A program made the position numbers and the translations under genes. From contig JBJKSH010000039.1 of assembly GCA_046704255.1 (NCBI GenBank), positions 1-16,342 of the forward strand: 16,342 nucleotides of DNA. The letters run 5' to 3'. The DNA is from FEN-1297 sp046704255 (GTDB lineage: Bacteria > Bacteroidota > Ignavibacteria > Ignavibacteriales > Ignavibacteriaceae). Positions 8,055 through 15,100 of this stretch are shown piece by piece; position 1 is the stretch's first letter, and every line of letters begins with the position of its first letter. A model generated the notes under the pieces. It ran no database searches. It saw only the letters and a program-made list of their open reading frames with translations, and was not told where the DNA came from.

Positions 8055-9653
8055 TTATCCCTCTTTTAAATGAAATATACTTTCCGAGTAAGCAGTTTTA
8101 TCCTTTTCTGTCCTATTTAAAACAGGCCTTTTAAATTGTTGGACAATTTTCATCCCCGCTTTTTCTGCAATGCTTGGGTACATATTAAATTTATCGTTTG
8201 CAACCAACAGAACATTATAATCATCAGCAAAATATTTTTTCATATTTAAAAGCACTTGAACAATCCCATCTAGATAAGACTCTTTAGCCTCTTTTCCTCT
8301 ACCTCTAAATAATGGACCAATTTCCAATTCGTCACGCCGCTTAAATCCAAATAAATCATATGCATAGGCATGTTGTTCGTGATAATCTATTAAACCGACA
8401 TAGGGAGGACTGGAAAATATTCCCTTTATCTTTTGTCTCTTAACCATGTCGGAAAAATTTTTATCAACCTTTTTTAATTCATCAAATAGATCGATTTCCC
8501 TGCTATCGCCAGTTAAGCAAATTTGTATGGTCTCTGTTCTGAGTTTATTAAATTCAGAAATTCTTTCAATTGTATCTTTAGAATAAGTTTCCCACCATTT
8601 TAAGATAGAAAATAAGGGCTTGCAAATTTTGCCATGTTTATGGCAGTAATATGTTGTAGTAATCGGGTCTAAAAGTGTTGCTAGGTCGGAATGGGTTGTT
8701 GCTCTGCATGATCTTATAGTACGACTTAAAATAAGCTTGAGAATATCTTTTGTATTAGAGTCTTTTAGTTTATTTATTTTGGAATTCACAAAATCAATTT
8801 CAGACCTTAAATGTTTTAAATACCATTTATCTATAAAATTATCAGATTTTTCTTGTCTAAGTTCTATATTATATTCATTTACCAGTCTATTAAATATCGG
8901 AAGAAACAATTTTTCCTTTTCTTTACCGTATTTTTCTTCATCGATTTCTTTTCTATTTACTTTCCTTTTGAATTCAGGGCTAGGGAAATATTTAATGTTA
9001 AAAGCATATAATTCCTTCAATAACTTTTCTTCAAAAACAGGGGTGCTTTTATTAAGTAAAAATTTCTTTAATGATAAGGTAATTAAGTTAGTTTCCTTAA
9101 TTAATTCTTTAATATCATAATTATCAATCTTACAATTTGAGATGAAGGAATTAAAATATGATATATCTATCCCAATTGCATTTATCCCTAATTCATTTGC
9201 TTGTACCAATGTAGTTCCGCTTCCGCAAAACGGGTCTATTATGATATCTTCTTTTTTAAAGAATGTTTCCCTCTTAAAATTATCTTTTTGATCATTAATA
9301 AAATATTCTACTAACTGTGGAATAAATTTGCCTTTGTATGGATGCAGCCTGTGGACGTGCTTGGTGGTTTCGGCTTCCGTGTATTGATCAAATGATAATG
9401 TCCAGTTTAAATCTTCTCCCAGTTTATTTTTAAAATTTAGTTCCCTTCGACCGTTAAAAGAATTATAATATTGAATTAATTCTTTTTTTGAAATATATGA
9501 TGACCCATTTTCTCCATACTTGTGAATTCTGCCGTAATTTAAAAGGTAGCCTATATTTGATGTTGTTACGTTTTTACCTAAATATTCGGAAGCCCATATA
9601 CTGGCTTCCTTCAAAGTTAAAAAATCTCCCGGTTCAAATAATTTTAATTGCAT
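8055..9653 (-). CDS. DNA methyltransferase of the TdeIII-type R-M system, with N-terminal helix-turn-helix
   Basis: Amino-methyltransferase (N4-cytosine or N6-adenine) of 532 residues from the ATG at 9653. The frame is open to 9710, but the 19 extra residues (FLYFYYYC-like) look like untranslated AT-rich DNA, and the protein proper begins MQLKLFEPGDFLTLKEAS. Domains: a MerR/excisionase-like helix-turn-helix at about 8-65 (LTLKEASIWASEYLG, SYISKKELIQYY); AdoMet motif X around HRLHPYKGKFIPQL (101-114); motif I DPFCGSGTT (140-148); acidic motif II GIDIS; then a long insert of about 270 residues that includes a Cys/His cluster (Cys316, His321, Cys337, His338, His340, Cys344; the YYCHKHGKIC region); and the catalytic SPPY (415-418). 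The motif order (AdoMet site first, catalytic site after the recognition insert) is alpha-like. It protects the host from the abutting nuclease. The HTH could autoregulate the operon. Confidence 0.88.
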   Translation of the reverse strand: MQLKLFEPGDFLTLKEASIWASEYLGKNVTTSNIGYLLNYGRIHKYGENGSSYISKKELIQYYNSFNGRRELNFKNKLGEDLNWTLSFDQYTEAETTKHVHRLHPYKGKFIPQLVEYFINDQKDNFKRETFFKKEDIIIDPFCGSGTTLVQANELGINAIGIDISYFNSFISNCKIDNYDIKELIKETNLITLSLKKFLLNKSTPVFEEKLLKELYAFNIKYFPSPEFKRKVNRKEIDEEKYGKEKEKLFLPIFNRLVNEYNIELRQEKSDNFIDKWYLKHLRSEIDFVNSKINKLKDSNTKDILKLILSRTIRSCRATTHSDLATLLDPITTTYYCHKHGKICKPLFSILKWWETYSKDTIERISEFNKLRTETIQICLTGDSREIDLFDELKKVDKNFSDMVKRQKIKGIFSSPPYVGLIDYHEQHAYAYDLFGFKRRDELEIGPLFRGRGKEAKESYLDGIVQVLLNMKKYFADDYNVLLVANDKFNMYPSIAEKAGMKIVQQFKRPVLNRTEKDKTAYSESIFHLKEG

Positions 9654-9706
9654 CTTTAATTGAGGTAATTTTATTCTTACAGCACAATAATAATAAAAAT
9701 ATAAAA

Positions 9707-9720
9707 ACAATTAAAATTGT
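9707..9720. promoter_or_regulatory. Palindrome between GIY-YIG gene and methyltransferase
   Basis: ACAATT and AATTGT are exact inverted arms two bases apart, about 54 bases upstream of the methyltransferase ATG and 5 bases past the GIY-YIG stop. On the minus strand a T-rich run follows (TTTTATATTTTTATT). It could be a weak AT-only terminator of the upstream gene, or an operator for the HTH of the methyltransferase. The sequence alone does not decide. Confidence 0.35.
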
Positions 9721-9725
9721 GTCTA

Positions 9726-10079
9726 TTATTTTTTATTATAACCTTTTTCATCAAACGGCTGAAGCTTTTCTATCCACAGTTGTTCCAGCACTTCTATATC
9801 TTCTTTATAATATTTATAGTCCGGGTCGTCTTTCGGTTTTAGTTCGTCTAAAATTTCAAAAGTGAAATTTTCTTCGCCGTATTTGTTGTAGTCTTTCTGC
9901 AGTTCTTTAATATTTTCACTGCCGAATTTCAGCTCAAACTTATGCCTGTTAATTCTTCCCGGAAGGTTAAGACTGCTGCCTAAAAAAATTTTTCCGTTAG
10001 CAATATTCTTTATTCGGTAAACACCCATAGGCGTTAATGTTTCTTTATATCTCTTTTTGATTTCAGCTTTATTTATCAT
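9726..10079 (-). CDS. GIY-YIG nuclease-fold protein
   Basis: The 117-residue stand-alone GIY-YIG protein has the GIY part as GVYRIKN (19-25) and the YIG part as KIFLGSS (30-36, with Phe32 for Tyr). Arg42 (LPGRINRHK) matches the conserved Arg. LEQLWIEKLQP carries the usual catalytic Glu (Glu99), and KGYN ends with the conserved Asn115. Apart from Tyr-to-Phe, the active-site set looks intact, so it may cut DNA or RNA nicks or flaps. There is no additional DNA-binding domain. A strand/helix block (ELQKDYNKYGEENFTFEILDEL) fills the middle, as in small Bacteroidota relatives. It follows the ArsR-DUF2087 gene by 49 bases on the same strand and is probably its operon partner. A pairing of these two types of gene is something I recall from other genomes, but I cannot verify it here. 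The start at 10079 is the first ATG, with a weak ribosome site. Confidence 0.85.
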   Translation of the reverse strand: MINKAEIKKRYKETLTPMGVYRIKNIANGKIFLGSSLNLPGRINRHKFELKFGSENIKELQKDYNKYGEENFTFEILDELKPKDDPDYKYYKEDIEVLEQLWIEKLQPFDEKGYNKK

Positions 10080-10128
10080 TTTAAGCTCATATATCTTTTT
10101 ATTAAGTGTTGTTAAAAATAAACTTGAA

Positions 10129-10680
10129 CTAAGTAATCAGAGTATACACCTGGTTTTTTCTTTTCATTATTTTTTCATCAATCATTAAACGGCGTATGGT
10201 GCAGTAATCGTCGTACGACTTTTTAATAATTTCATTAACTTCTTTTTCTGGATACTCAATGCCCGGTTTAAATTTTCTTACAAACTCATTAAGTACAATT
10301 AATTTCTTTTTCCTTTGAACCGGCAGCTTTAAGAGCCTGTTTTTTTTGAAGAACACTTTTAATACTTTTTGCCTGTATTTTTCAACCCGCTGCTCCTGAA
10401 TGTACCTTTCCGGGTTTTCAAAATCTACAAGCTCCTTTAATGACTTGTTCGTTATATCGTCTTTAGCATGATAGGTAATATAATATTGTTCTTTTGTTTT
10501 ATAAACAAGTCCCGCACTCTCCAGTTTCTTTAAATGAAAAGAAACCGTAGATGCGGCAAGATTAAGCCTGTGGGACAACTCTTCCACGTATTGTGACTTT
10601 TCCGTTAAAGCCTTAAAAACACGAAGCCGGGAAGTGTCACCCAAAGATTTAAATAATTCCAAACTTTCCGATATTTCCAT
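10129..10680 (-). CDS. ArsR-type HTH regulator with C-terminal DUF2087
   Basis: The 183-residue predicted transcription factor has a winged helix of ArsR type at about 5-72 (LFKSLGDTSRLRVFKAL, then the recognition helix AASTVSFHLKKLESAGLVY, then the wing TKEQYYITYH). A linker helix is followed by a DUF2087-like domain at about 105-178 (KVLKVFFKKNRLLKLPVQR, KKKLIVLNEFVRKF, YPEKEVNEIIKKSYDDYCTIRRLMI), a small winged-helix-like module found in predicted regulators. The only Cys is Cys160, so no ArsR-type metal site is visible and metal sensing is unlikely. The protein is very basic in its second half, which fits nucleic acid contact. Its own promoter has a palindrome in the spacer and flanking inverted repeats, suggesting autoregulation. 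The GIY-YIG gene lies 49 bases downstream on the same strand. Confidence 0.87.
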   Translation of the reverse strand: MEISESLELFKSLGDTSRLRVFKALTEKSQYVEELSHRLNLAASTVSFHLKKLESAGLVYKTKEQYYITYHAKDDITNKSLKELVDFENPERYIQEQRVEKYRQKVLKVFFKKNRLLKLPVQRKKKLIVLNEFVRKFKPGIEYPEKEVNEIIKKSYDDYCTIRRLMIDEKIMKRKNQVYTLIT

Positions 10681-10707
10681 GTTAATTTATTTCGATAATT
10701 ATCAAAA

Positions 10708-10739
10708 CAAATATAAGAATAAACAAACAGGTTTGTCAA
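10708..10739 (-). promoter_or_regulatory. Bacteroidota-type promoter of the ArsR-DUF2087/GIY-YIG operon
   Basis: The minus strand has TTG (10737-10739, within TTGACA), 21 bases, then TATATTTG (10708-10715), a full match to TAnnTTTG. The start point would be near 10702, about 20 bases before the ATG at 10680. Among the candidate promoter sites in the window, this and the paralog 2 site are the best. Confidence 0.6.
10723..10736. promoter_or_regulatory. Candidate operator palindrome in the ArsR-DUF2087 promoter spacer
   Basis: ACAAAC and GTTTGT are exact inverted arms around AG, placed exactly between the -33 and -7 elements. A dimeric winged-helix protein bound here would block the promoter. 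The ArsR protein just downstream is the natural candidate binder (inference). Confidence 0.5.
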
Positions 10740-10775
10740 TCCGTTTCTACAAATATCGAAATAAAATTAAAGCCG

Positions 10776-11513
10776 TCAATCTTCAAAATATTCCGTGCCG
10801 GATTTGTCGATAAATCCCCATCTTCCGTTAACTTTAACGGAAATTAACGGGTTGCCGCGGTCTATTATTTCATCATATTTAATCGGGGTTATTCCTTTAC
10901 CGTTAATATCAATTATGCCCCACCATTTATTTAACTCCACAATTGCTACACCGTTGTGGAATTCGCCTGCAGATGTATAATTATTTTGTATCTGCAGGTT
11001 ACCTTGTTTATTAATAAAACCCCACTTGCCGTTCATTTTTACGGCTAACAAACCCTCGCAGAATTTACCTACATCTTCAAATTTATTAGGTACAACCTGC
11101 TTGCCTTTTATATCAATTACTCCCCATTTGTTGCCTACCATTACGGAAAAAGTTCCGTCGTAAAATTCTCCTATCTTACTAAATTGCAATGGGATAATTT
11201 CTTTTCCCGATGAATTTATAACGCCCCATTTGCCGCTGAATATTTCTTCTTTATCTTTTTTCTTAATGCCTAAATTAACTTTTGCAAAACCGCCGGAAAA
11301 ATCCTCCGCATCATCGTAACTGATTTCGGTTAATTCCTTTCCCTCTTCGTTAATAAAACCCCATTTATTGTTCAGCTGAACTCTTACGCGGCCGTCGTGA
11401 AATTCTCCTACAAAATCATATTGTACCGGAATTTTAATTGATTTATTTGTATCGCAAAAGCCCCATTTATCTTTTTTTCTGTATGGAATAAGTTTTGGAA
11501 GTTGCTCTTTCAT
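10776..11513 (-). CDS. WG-repeat protein (seven repeats)
   Basis: The 245-residue protein is built almost entirely of WG (KWG) beta-repeats. Trp-Gly pairs fall at 17, 51, 96, 130, 164, 198 and 232, that is every 34 residues except one step of 45 caused by an 11-residue charged insert (GIKKKDKEEIF) in the second repeat. Each unit reads roughly KWGFID..GK.I.P..YD..G.F..G...V. The family forms repeat platforms thought to bind proteins; no enzymatic residues are expected. There is no signal peptide, so it is probably cytoplasmic. AGGAG (plus-strand 11523-11527) lies 9 bases before the ATG and supports the start. It has its own leader, lies 127 bases from the outer-membrane gene upstream, and stops 95 bases before the ArsR gene. 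Its role here is unknown. Confidence 0.9.
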   Translation of the reverse strand: MKEQLPKLIPYRKKDKWGFCDTNKSIKIPVQYDFVGEFHDGRVRVQLNNKWGFINEEGKELTEISYDDAEDFSGGFAKVNLGIKKKDKEEIFSGKWGVINSSGKEIIPLQFSKIGEFYDGTFSVMVGNKWGVIDIKGKQVVPNKFEDVGKFCEGLLAVKMNGKWGFINKQGNLQIQNNYTSAGEFHNGVAIVELNKWWGIIDINGKGITPIKYDEIIDRGNPLISVKVNGRWGFIDKSGTEYFED

Positions 11514-11640
11514 GAAATGCTGCTCCTATCTTTTACAGGTTAATCCGTTTGTTTAATTATAAAAATATTTATGGTAATAACGACGTATAAATTCCCTTTG
11601 AAAAATAGAAGCATTCCCAGCAAGGCCGTTATTTAGTTTG
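11514..11640. other. Intergenic stretch with a spaced inverted repeat
   Basis: This gap lies between the beta-barrel gene and the WG-repeat gene. AATAACG (11576-11582) and CGTTATT (11627-11633) are exact inverted arms 44 bases apart. No T-run follows either arm closely, so it is a poor terminator. The WG gene ribosome site AGGAG is at 11523-11527 on the minus strand. Nothing else is recognisable. Confidence 0.3.
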
Positions 11641-12201
11641 CTAGAGGCCGAAAAGAAGCCCGATGCTTAATACTACGAAATCACTTTTTAATCCGGATGA
11701 ACCGGGCATTTTTTGGAAGTTATAATTTAAGAACACATACTTAAGGTCGGCAGTAAGAATAGAATTGGGTGACTCTACCGATCCGCTTAACGGAATCTGA
11801 ACACCGGCGCCAAAGTGCCAGCCGAACTTTTGTTCGGTTACTTTATGCGAGCCTAAGAACAACAGCGCCGGCGAATAATCGAACGAAGTGTTGTACCAGC
11901 CTACGCCAATAACACCGTATAGAATATTTATAGGATAAAGCAGTCCGCTTACCATAACAGGCCAGCTTGTAACCGTTACACCGCCGTGGTTATATTTTTC
12001 CTGCCGGTAATTAATCGATGCTTCCATACCCAGCAGAGGTGATAGCCTTACACGGAATGCGCCGCCTGCCATGAATATGCTGTTATCCGCATCTTGGGCT
12101 TTTTGCCAGCCAACCTGCGGACCAATATAAGCATTTTGCGCCTTTACAATCATAGTAAAGAATAAGAAACCCATAACACAAAAAACAAATTTCTTGCACA
12201 T
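11641..12201 (-). CDS. Small outer-membrane beta-barrel protein
   Basis: The 186-residue protein has a clear signal peptide (CKKFVFCVMGFLFFTMIVKA, cleaved before QNAY). The mature part alternates hydrophobic and polar residues with aromatic ends, as in eight-stranded barrels: YIGPQVGWQ, GGAFRVRLSP, GMEASINYRQ, WPVMVSGLLYP, LYGVIGVGWYN, FGWHFGAGVQIP, SILTADLKYVFLNY, and the final FVVLSIGLLFGL. The strand FGWHFGAGVQIPL is typical of OmpA/OmpW-like barrel families. No periplasmic OmpA domain follows. AAGGAG (plus-strand 12209-12214) is 7 bases before the ATG, a strong ribosome site. It is 71 bases downstream of the hybrid kinase gene on the same strand and could be cotranscribed, but no functional link can be shown. 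The cargo or ligand is unknown. Confidence 0.82.
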   Translation of the reverse strand: MCKKFVFCVMGFLFFTMIVKAQNAYIGPQVGWQKAQDADNSIFMAGGAFRVRLSPLLGMEASINYRQEKYNHGGVTVTSWPVMVSGLLYPINILYGVIGVGWYNTSFDYSPALLFLGSHKVTEQKFGWHFGAGVQIPLSGSVESPNSILTADLKYVFLNYNFQKMPGSSGLKSDFVVLSIGLLFGL

Positions 12202-12208
12202 ATCGTTT

Positions 12209-12214
12209 CTCCTT
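12209..12214 (-). promoter_or_regulatory. Shine-Dalgarno of the beta-barrel gene
   Basis: The minus strand reads AAGGAG seven bases before the ATG at 12201. It is among the strongest ribosome sites in the window and fixes this start. Confidence 0.6.
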
Positions 12215-12272
12215 AAATATTGGATATATTTTCGTTTAGAAGTAACAACTATTTTAATATAAATACTGTGAT

Positions 12273-14429
12273 TTATTTAACTTTATATGGAATTATACCG
12301 GCAAGTTTGGCAGGGTTAACAGGGGACTCAATAATATTGGTAAATCCTTTCATAAGCAAATGTTCTTTTACCGTTTGGTTGAATTCAGAAACAACTGCAA
12401 TAAAAGGGATAGCTTTATAATTTTTAAGGGTTGTTAATTTGGAAAGCGTTTCCAGCTTGTTTGTACCGGCATTTAAGGAATAATTAATAATTACTGCAGC
12501 ATACTTTGTCCGCGATGCCAGCAAAACTGCTGTTTCCGGTACAATACAAACTTCAAGATTGTAAAAATCCTTTAAGCTGTCTCTAATTATAAAAATCGAT
12601 ACAGAGTCATCATCAATTAGTAAAATTTCCGGTAATACCTGTTCTCTTAAATTTTTTATCAAAGCTTTTGTTTTTTCGGAGGCTTCGGTTTTTTTCTGTC
12701 TATGCGTAAAAGGCAGTTTAATAAAAAATGAAGATCCTTTTCCTGGTTCGCTTATTACCAGAATGGTTCCTTTCATAAGTTCAATAAATTTTTTAGCAAG
12801 AGTCAATCCTAAACCGGCACCTTCATACTTCCTGGATAAGCCTTCGCTTGCCTGTCTGAACGGATCAAAAATTACAGGCAATTCTTCTTTGGAAATCCCA
12901 ATCCCGGTATCGGTAACTTTTATAACAGCCCATTTACTTTCCTTTACCGGTTCGGTAGTTGTCTCAATTTTTATATTTCCTTCTTTTGTAAACTTAACAG
13001 CATTGCTTATCAAATGATTGAATGCGGCTTCAAACAATTTTTTATCAACTACAACTTCCGGGCTATTGCTCTGTAAATGTAATTCAAGAGATATTCCTTT
13101 TAACTTCGCCTTATCTGCAAACGGAATAATCAATTCTTTAATAAGACTGTTTAAGTTTATAAATTTTAAATTAAGATTGATTTCGTTTGATTCAATCCTG
13201 GAAAGTTCAAGAATAGAATTAAGCGTATCTACCAGTCTTTTTCCGCTTGCAGCAATTTCGCCCGTCATTGTTTTATGTTCATTATTTTCAATTTCATCGC
13301 TTAACAATTCTGCATAACCTATAATGCTTATTAAGGGAGTACGCAGTTCGTGGCTCATGTTTGTAAGAAAAACAGCCTTCAGCCTGTTAAGTTCTTCCGC
13401 AGCATCTTTTGCTTTTATAATTTCCAGTTCAGCTTCTTTCCTCTTTGTTTCATCTCTAATTATAAGAATTTTTCCTTTCTCAATATTTTGGTAAGAAACG
13501 GATGCCTGTGTTAGTGATAAATGTTTCCAGCGGCCGTTAACCTGTATGCTCTTTTGTTTATCCTGGAAGGCATTTAAAAAATTATGATTCGGCAGCAGGG
13601 TATTAATATGAATTTTATTTCCAGGTTCTATTTCCCTTTCAAATAAAGTTTCGCATGCCGAGTTAAATTGCAATAAATTTCCATTTACATCCATAACAAT
13701 TACCGCATCCTGTATATTGGAATAAATATCTTCCGCTACTTCTTCAACTCCGCTAATAGTAAAGAATTTATATTTTATAATGGCAATAAAAATAAATATA
13801 GATTGAAAAACCGTTCCCGACTCTCCAACTTTTACAATCGATACGGTTTTAATAATAACAGGCAGAAATACGTTGGAAGACAATCCTATAACAAGACTGA
13901 TGCAGGAACCCCACAACATAAGATTTAAAGATTTTTTTATATTGGAATTTAAGGATTTTCTTTTTTCAGCAATCATTAAATAAATTGCATAGAAAGCCGG
14001 AATGCAAATAGTAAGTATTACGACCGGTATAAATAGAAATCCATGCTGTTCATCCGGTCCCCAATATGTATTTAAATATCCGTTTGTAATAAAGCCGGAC
14101 GAAAAGTTAATTACAATGCTTATAACTGAGACAGCAAAGCTATAATAATAATAAGCATCTTTCTTCTTTTCTATAAAAACGTATAAAAAATGAAGGAATA
14201 AAAATGAAATTGAAAGCCAGCCGATTGAGCCTATTTTCATTAAAGGCAAAATTAAATAAGATGCTGTTACCCAGCGGATTGCAATAACGCTAAGCAGCCA
14301 CACAGCTAAGGCGGAAGCATAGTATAAGAAAGCCCGGTTTATACGGCTGCCTTTTTGCGAATAAATAAATATCCATACAAAACCGTTTATTAAAAAAGCT
14401 GTTAACGGTATTAATATGTAATTGTTCAT
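12273..14429 (-). CDS. Membrane hybrid histidine kinase with degenerate receiver domain
   Basis: The 718-residue sensor kinase has about seven membrane helices at 1-222 (histidine-kinase N-terminal 7TM type) and a PAS domain at about 230-330 (IYSNIQDAVIVMDVNGNLLQFNSACETLF, split here by function: dimer helix then strand). A HisKA domain follows with the phospho-accepting His360 in NMSHELRTPL. The HATPase domain has the N box around Asn476 (NHLISNAVKF), G1 DTGIG (507-511), F box FDPFRQ (521-526) and G2 GAGLGL (537-542). The C-terminal receiver, about 600-718, has the acidic pocket (Asp606-608) but Asn649 (VIINYS) at the phospho-acceptor Asp position and Ser702 (ESPVNP) for the conserved Lys. 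The kinase core looks active, while the receiver cannot be phosphorylated in the usual way and may be regulatory. No partner response regulator is nearby. There is no clear Shine-Dalgarno, and a TATATTTA element ends 3 bases before the ATG. Confidence 0.92.
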   Translation of the reverse strand: MNNYILIPLTAFLINGFVWIFIYSQKGSRINRAFLYYASALAVWLLSVIAIRWVTASYLILPLMKIGSIGWLSISFLFLHFLYVFIEKKKDAYYYYSFAVSVISIVINFSSGFITNGYLNTYWGPDEQHGFLFIPVVILTICIPAFYAIYLMIAEKRKSLNSNIKKSLNLMLWGSCISLVIGLSSNVFLPVIIKTVSIVKVGESGTVFQSIFIFIAIIKYKFFTISGVEEVAEDIYSNIQDAVIVMDVNGNLLQFNSACETLFEREIEPGNKIHINTLLPNHNFLNAFQDKQKSIQVNGRWKHLSLTQASVSYQNIEKGKILIIRDETKRKEAELEIIKAKDAAEELNRLKAVFLTNMSHELRTPLISIIGYAELLSDEIENNEHKTMTGEIAASGKRLVDTLNSILELSRIESNEINLNLKFINLNSLIKELIIPFADKAKLKGISLELHLQSNSPEVVVDKKLFEAAFNHLISNAVKFTKEGNIKIETTTEPVKESKWAVIKVTDTGIGISKEELPVIFDPFRQASEGLSRKYEGAGLGLTLAKKFIELMKGTILVISEPGKGSSFFIKLPFTHRQKKTEASEKTKALIKNLREQVLPEILLIDDDSVSIFIIRDSLKDFYNLEVCIVPETAVLLASRTKYAAVIINYSLNAGTNKLETLSKLTTLKNYKAIPFIAVVSEFNQTVKEHLLMKGFTNIIESPVNPAKLAGIIPYKVK

Positions 14430-14505
14430 TTATAAATATAAGAATTTATTTTAGCTAAACTCAATATGAACAATAAAATACATTAATCCGGATAAGTATA
14501 TAAAG

Positions 14506-14529
14506 AAAGCCGACTTACGCCGGCTTTTT
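14506..14529 (-). terminator. Hairpin terminator after the HEAT-like gene
   Basis: AAAGCCG (14506-14512) and CGGCTTT (14521-14527) form a seven-pair stem with an eight-base loop. Read on the minus strand, it is followed by CTTTATATACTT. It lies 30 bases past the stop of the HEAT-like gene and before the kinase gene, so it most likely ends the HEAT transcript. On the plus strand a run of five T also follows, so it could act in both directions. Confidence 0.7.
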
Positions 14530-14559
14530 GAGAGAGATTTACTACCTGATGTTTATAAT

Positions 14560-14976
14560 TTATAGGGAGTTAGAGTATTCAATTTTTCCTTGCGCAAAAC
14601 TATTGTAGAACGTTGCACATAAACTTCTTACTCTTTCGCTGCTGTCGAATCTGGCAGCCTGCTTTACGGCATATACCGCCTGCTCGCTGCCGATTTTTAT
14701 TAAGGAAAGTGCTGCCATTATTCTTGCGCATTCCGTCTTTTCATTGTTTAGCATTTTCATTAATGGTATTAATGCAGATTCAATATTATATTCGCCCGCA
14801 TAATATGCTGCACTTGTGCGTACACCCAGGTTATCCGAGCTCATATCCGCAATGTAATTTGTAACCGCTTCTTTAGTTAAAATAACAGTTCCGGCAGTAT
14901 TTTTATCATGTGCAAATGCAGTTACTATAGATAACAAGAATAAGGAGACTGCTAAAATTACTACTTGCTTTTTCAT
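14560..14976 (-). CDS. Exported HEAT-like repeat protein
   Basis: The 138-residue protein from the ATG at 14976 has a signal peptide (KKQVVILAVSLFLLSIVTAFA, cleaved before HDKN) and a short mature part made of helical HEAT-like repeats: LGVRTSAAYYAGEYNIESALIPLMKML, abbreviated by its core VRTSAAYYAG; ARIMAALSLIKIGSEQAVYAV; and VRSLCATFYNSF. It is probably periplasmic and involved in protein contacts; no catalytic residues are evident. A GTG at 14985 could add three residues, but that GTG is itself the end of the ribosome site AGAGGTG (plus-strand 14983-14989), which sits 6 bases before the ATG, so the shorter start is right. A hairpin terminator closes the unit. It is monocistronic as far as can be seen. 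Confidence 0.8.
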   Translation of the reverse strand: MKKQVVILAVSLFLLSIVTAFAHDKNTAGTVILTKEAVTNYIADMSSDNLGVRTSAAYYAGEYNIESALIPLMKMLNNEKTECARIMAALSLIKIGSEQAVYAVKQAARFDSSERVRSLCATFYNSFAQGKIEYSNSL

Positions 14977-15100
14977 TTTAGTCACCTCTTAATTTATAAT
15001 TAAATTTTAATTTCACCCGCTAAATTAATTACCCGGACAAAACATAAAAGTAATTAGTGATAAAAGGTTTGCCGCAATGATTAGCTCTAAAAAAAAGTGA

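Larger units (their letters stand above)
10686..10765. repeat. 12-bp inverted repeats flanking the ArsR-DUF2087 promoter
   Basis: TTTATTTCGATA at 10686-10697 and its exact reverse complement TATCGAAATAAA at 10754-10765 are 56 bases apart, one arm beside the start codon and the other upstream of the -33 element. The left arm also overlaps a 10-base palindrome GATAATTATC (10694-10703). The spacing would suit a DNA loop closed by two bound dimers, or remnants of a small mobile insertion. Confidence 0.6.

Noticed and set aside
9654..9710. Longer start for the HTH-methyltransferase at 9710
   Set aside because: The added residues are Phe/Tyr-rich translation of AT-rich leader and do not look like the beginning of the HTH domain; the ATG at 9653 fits better.
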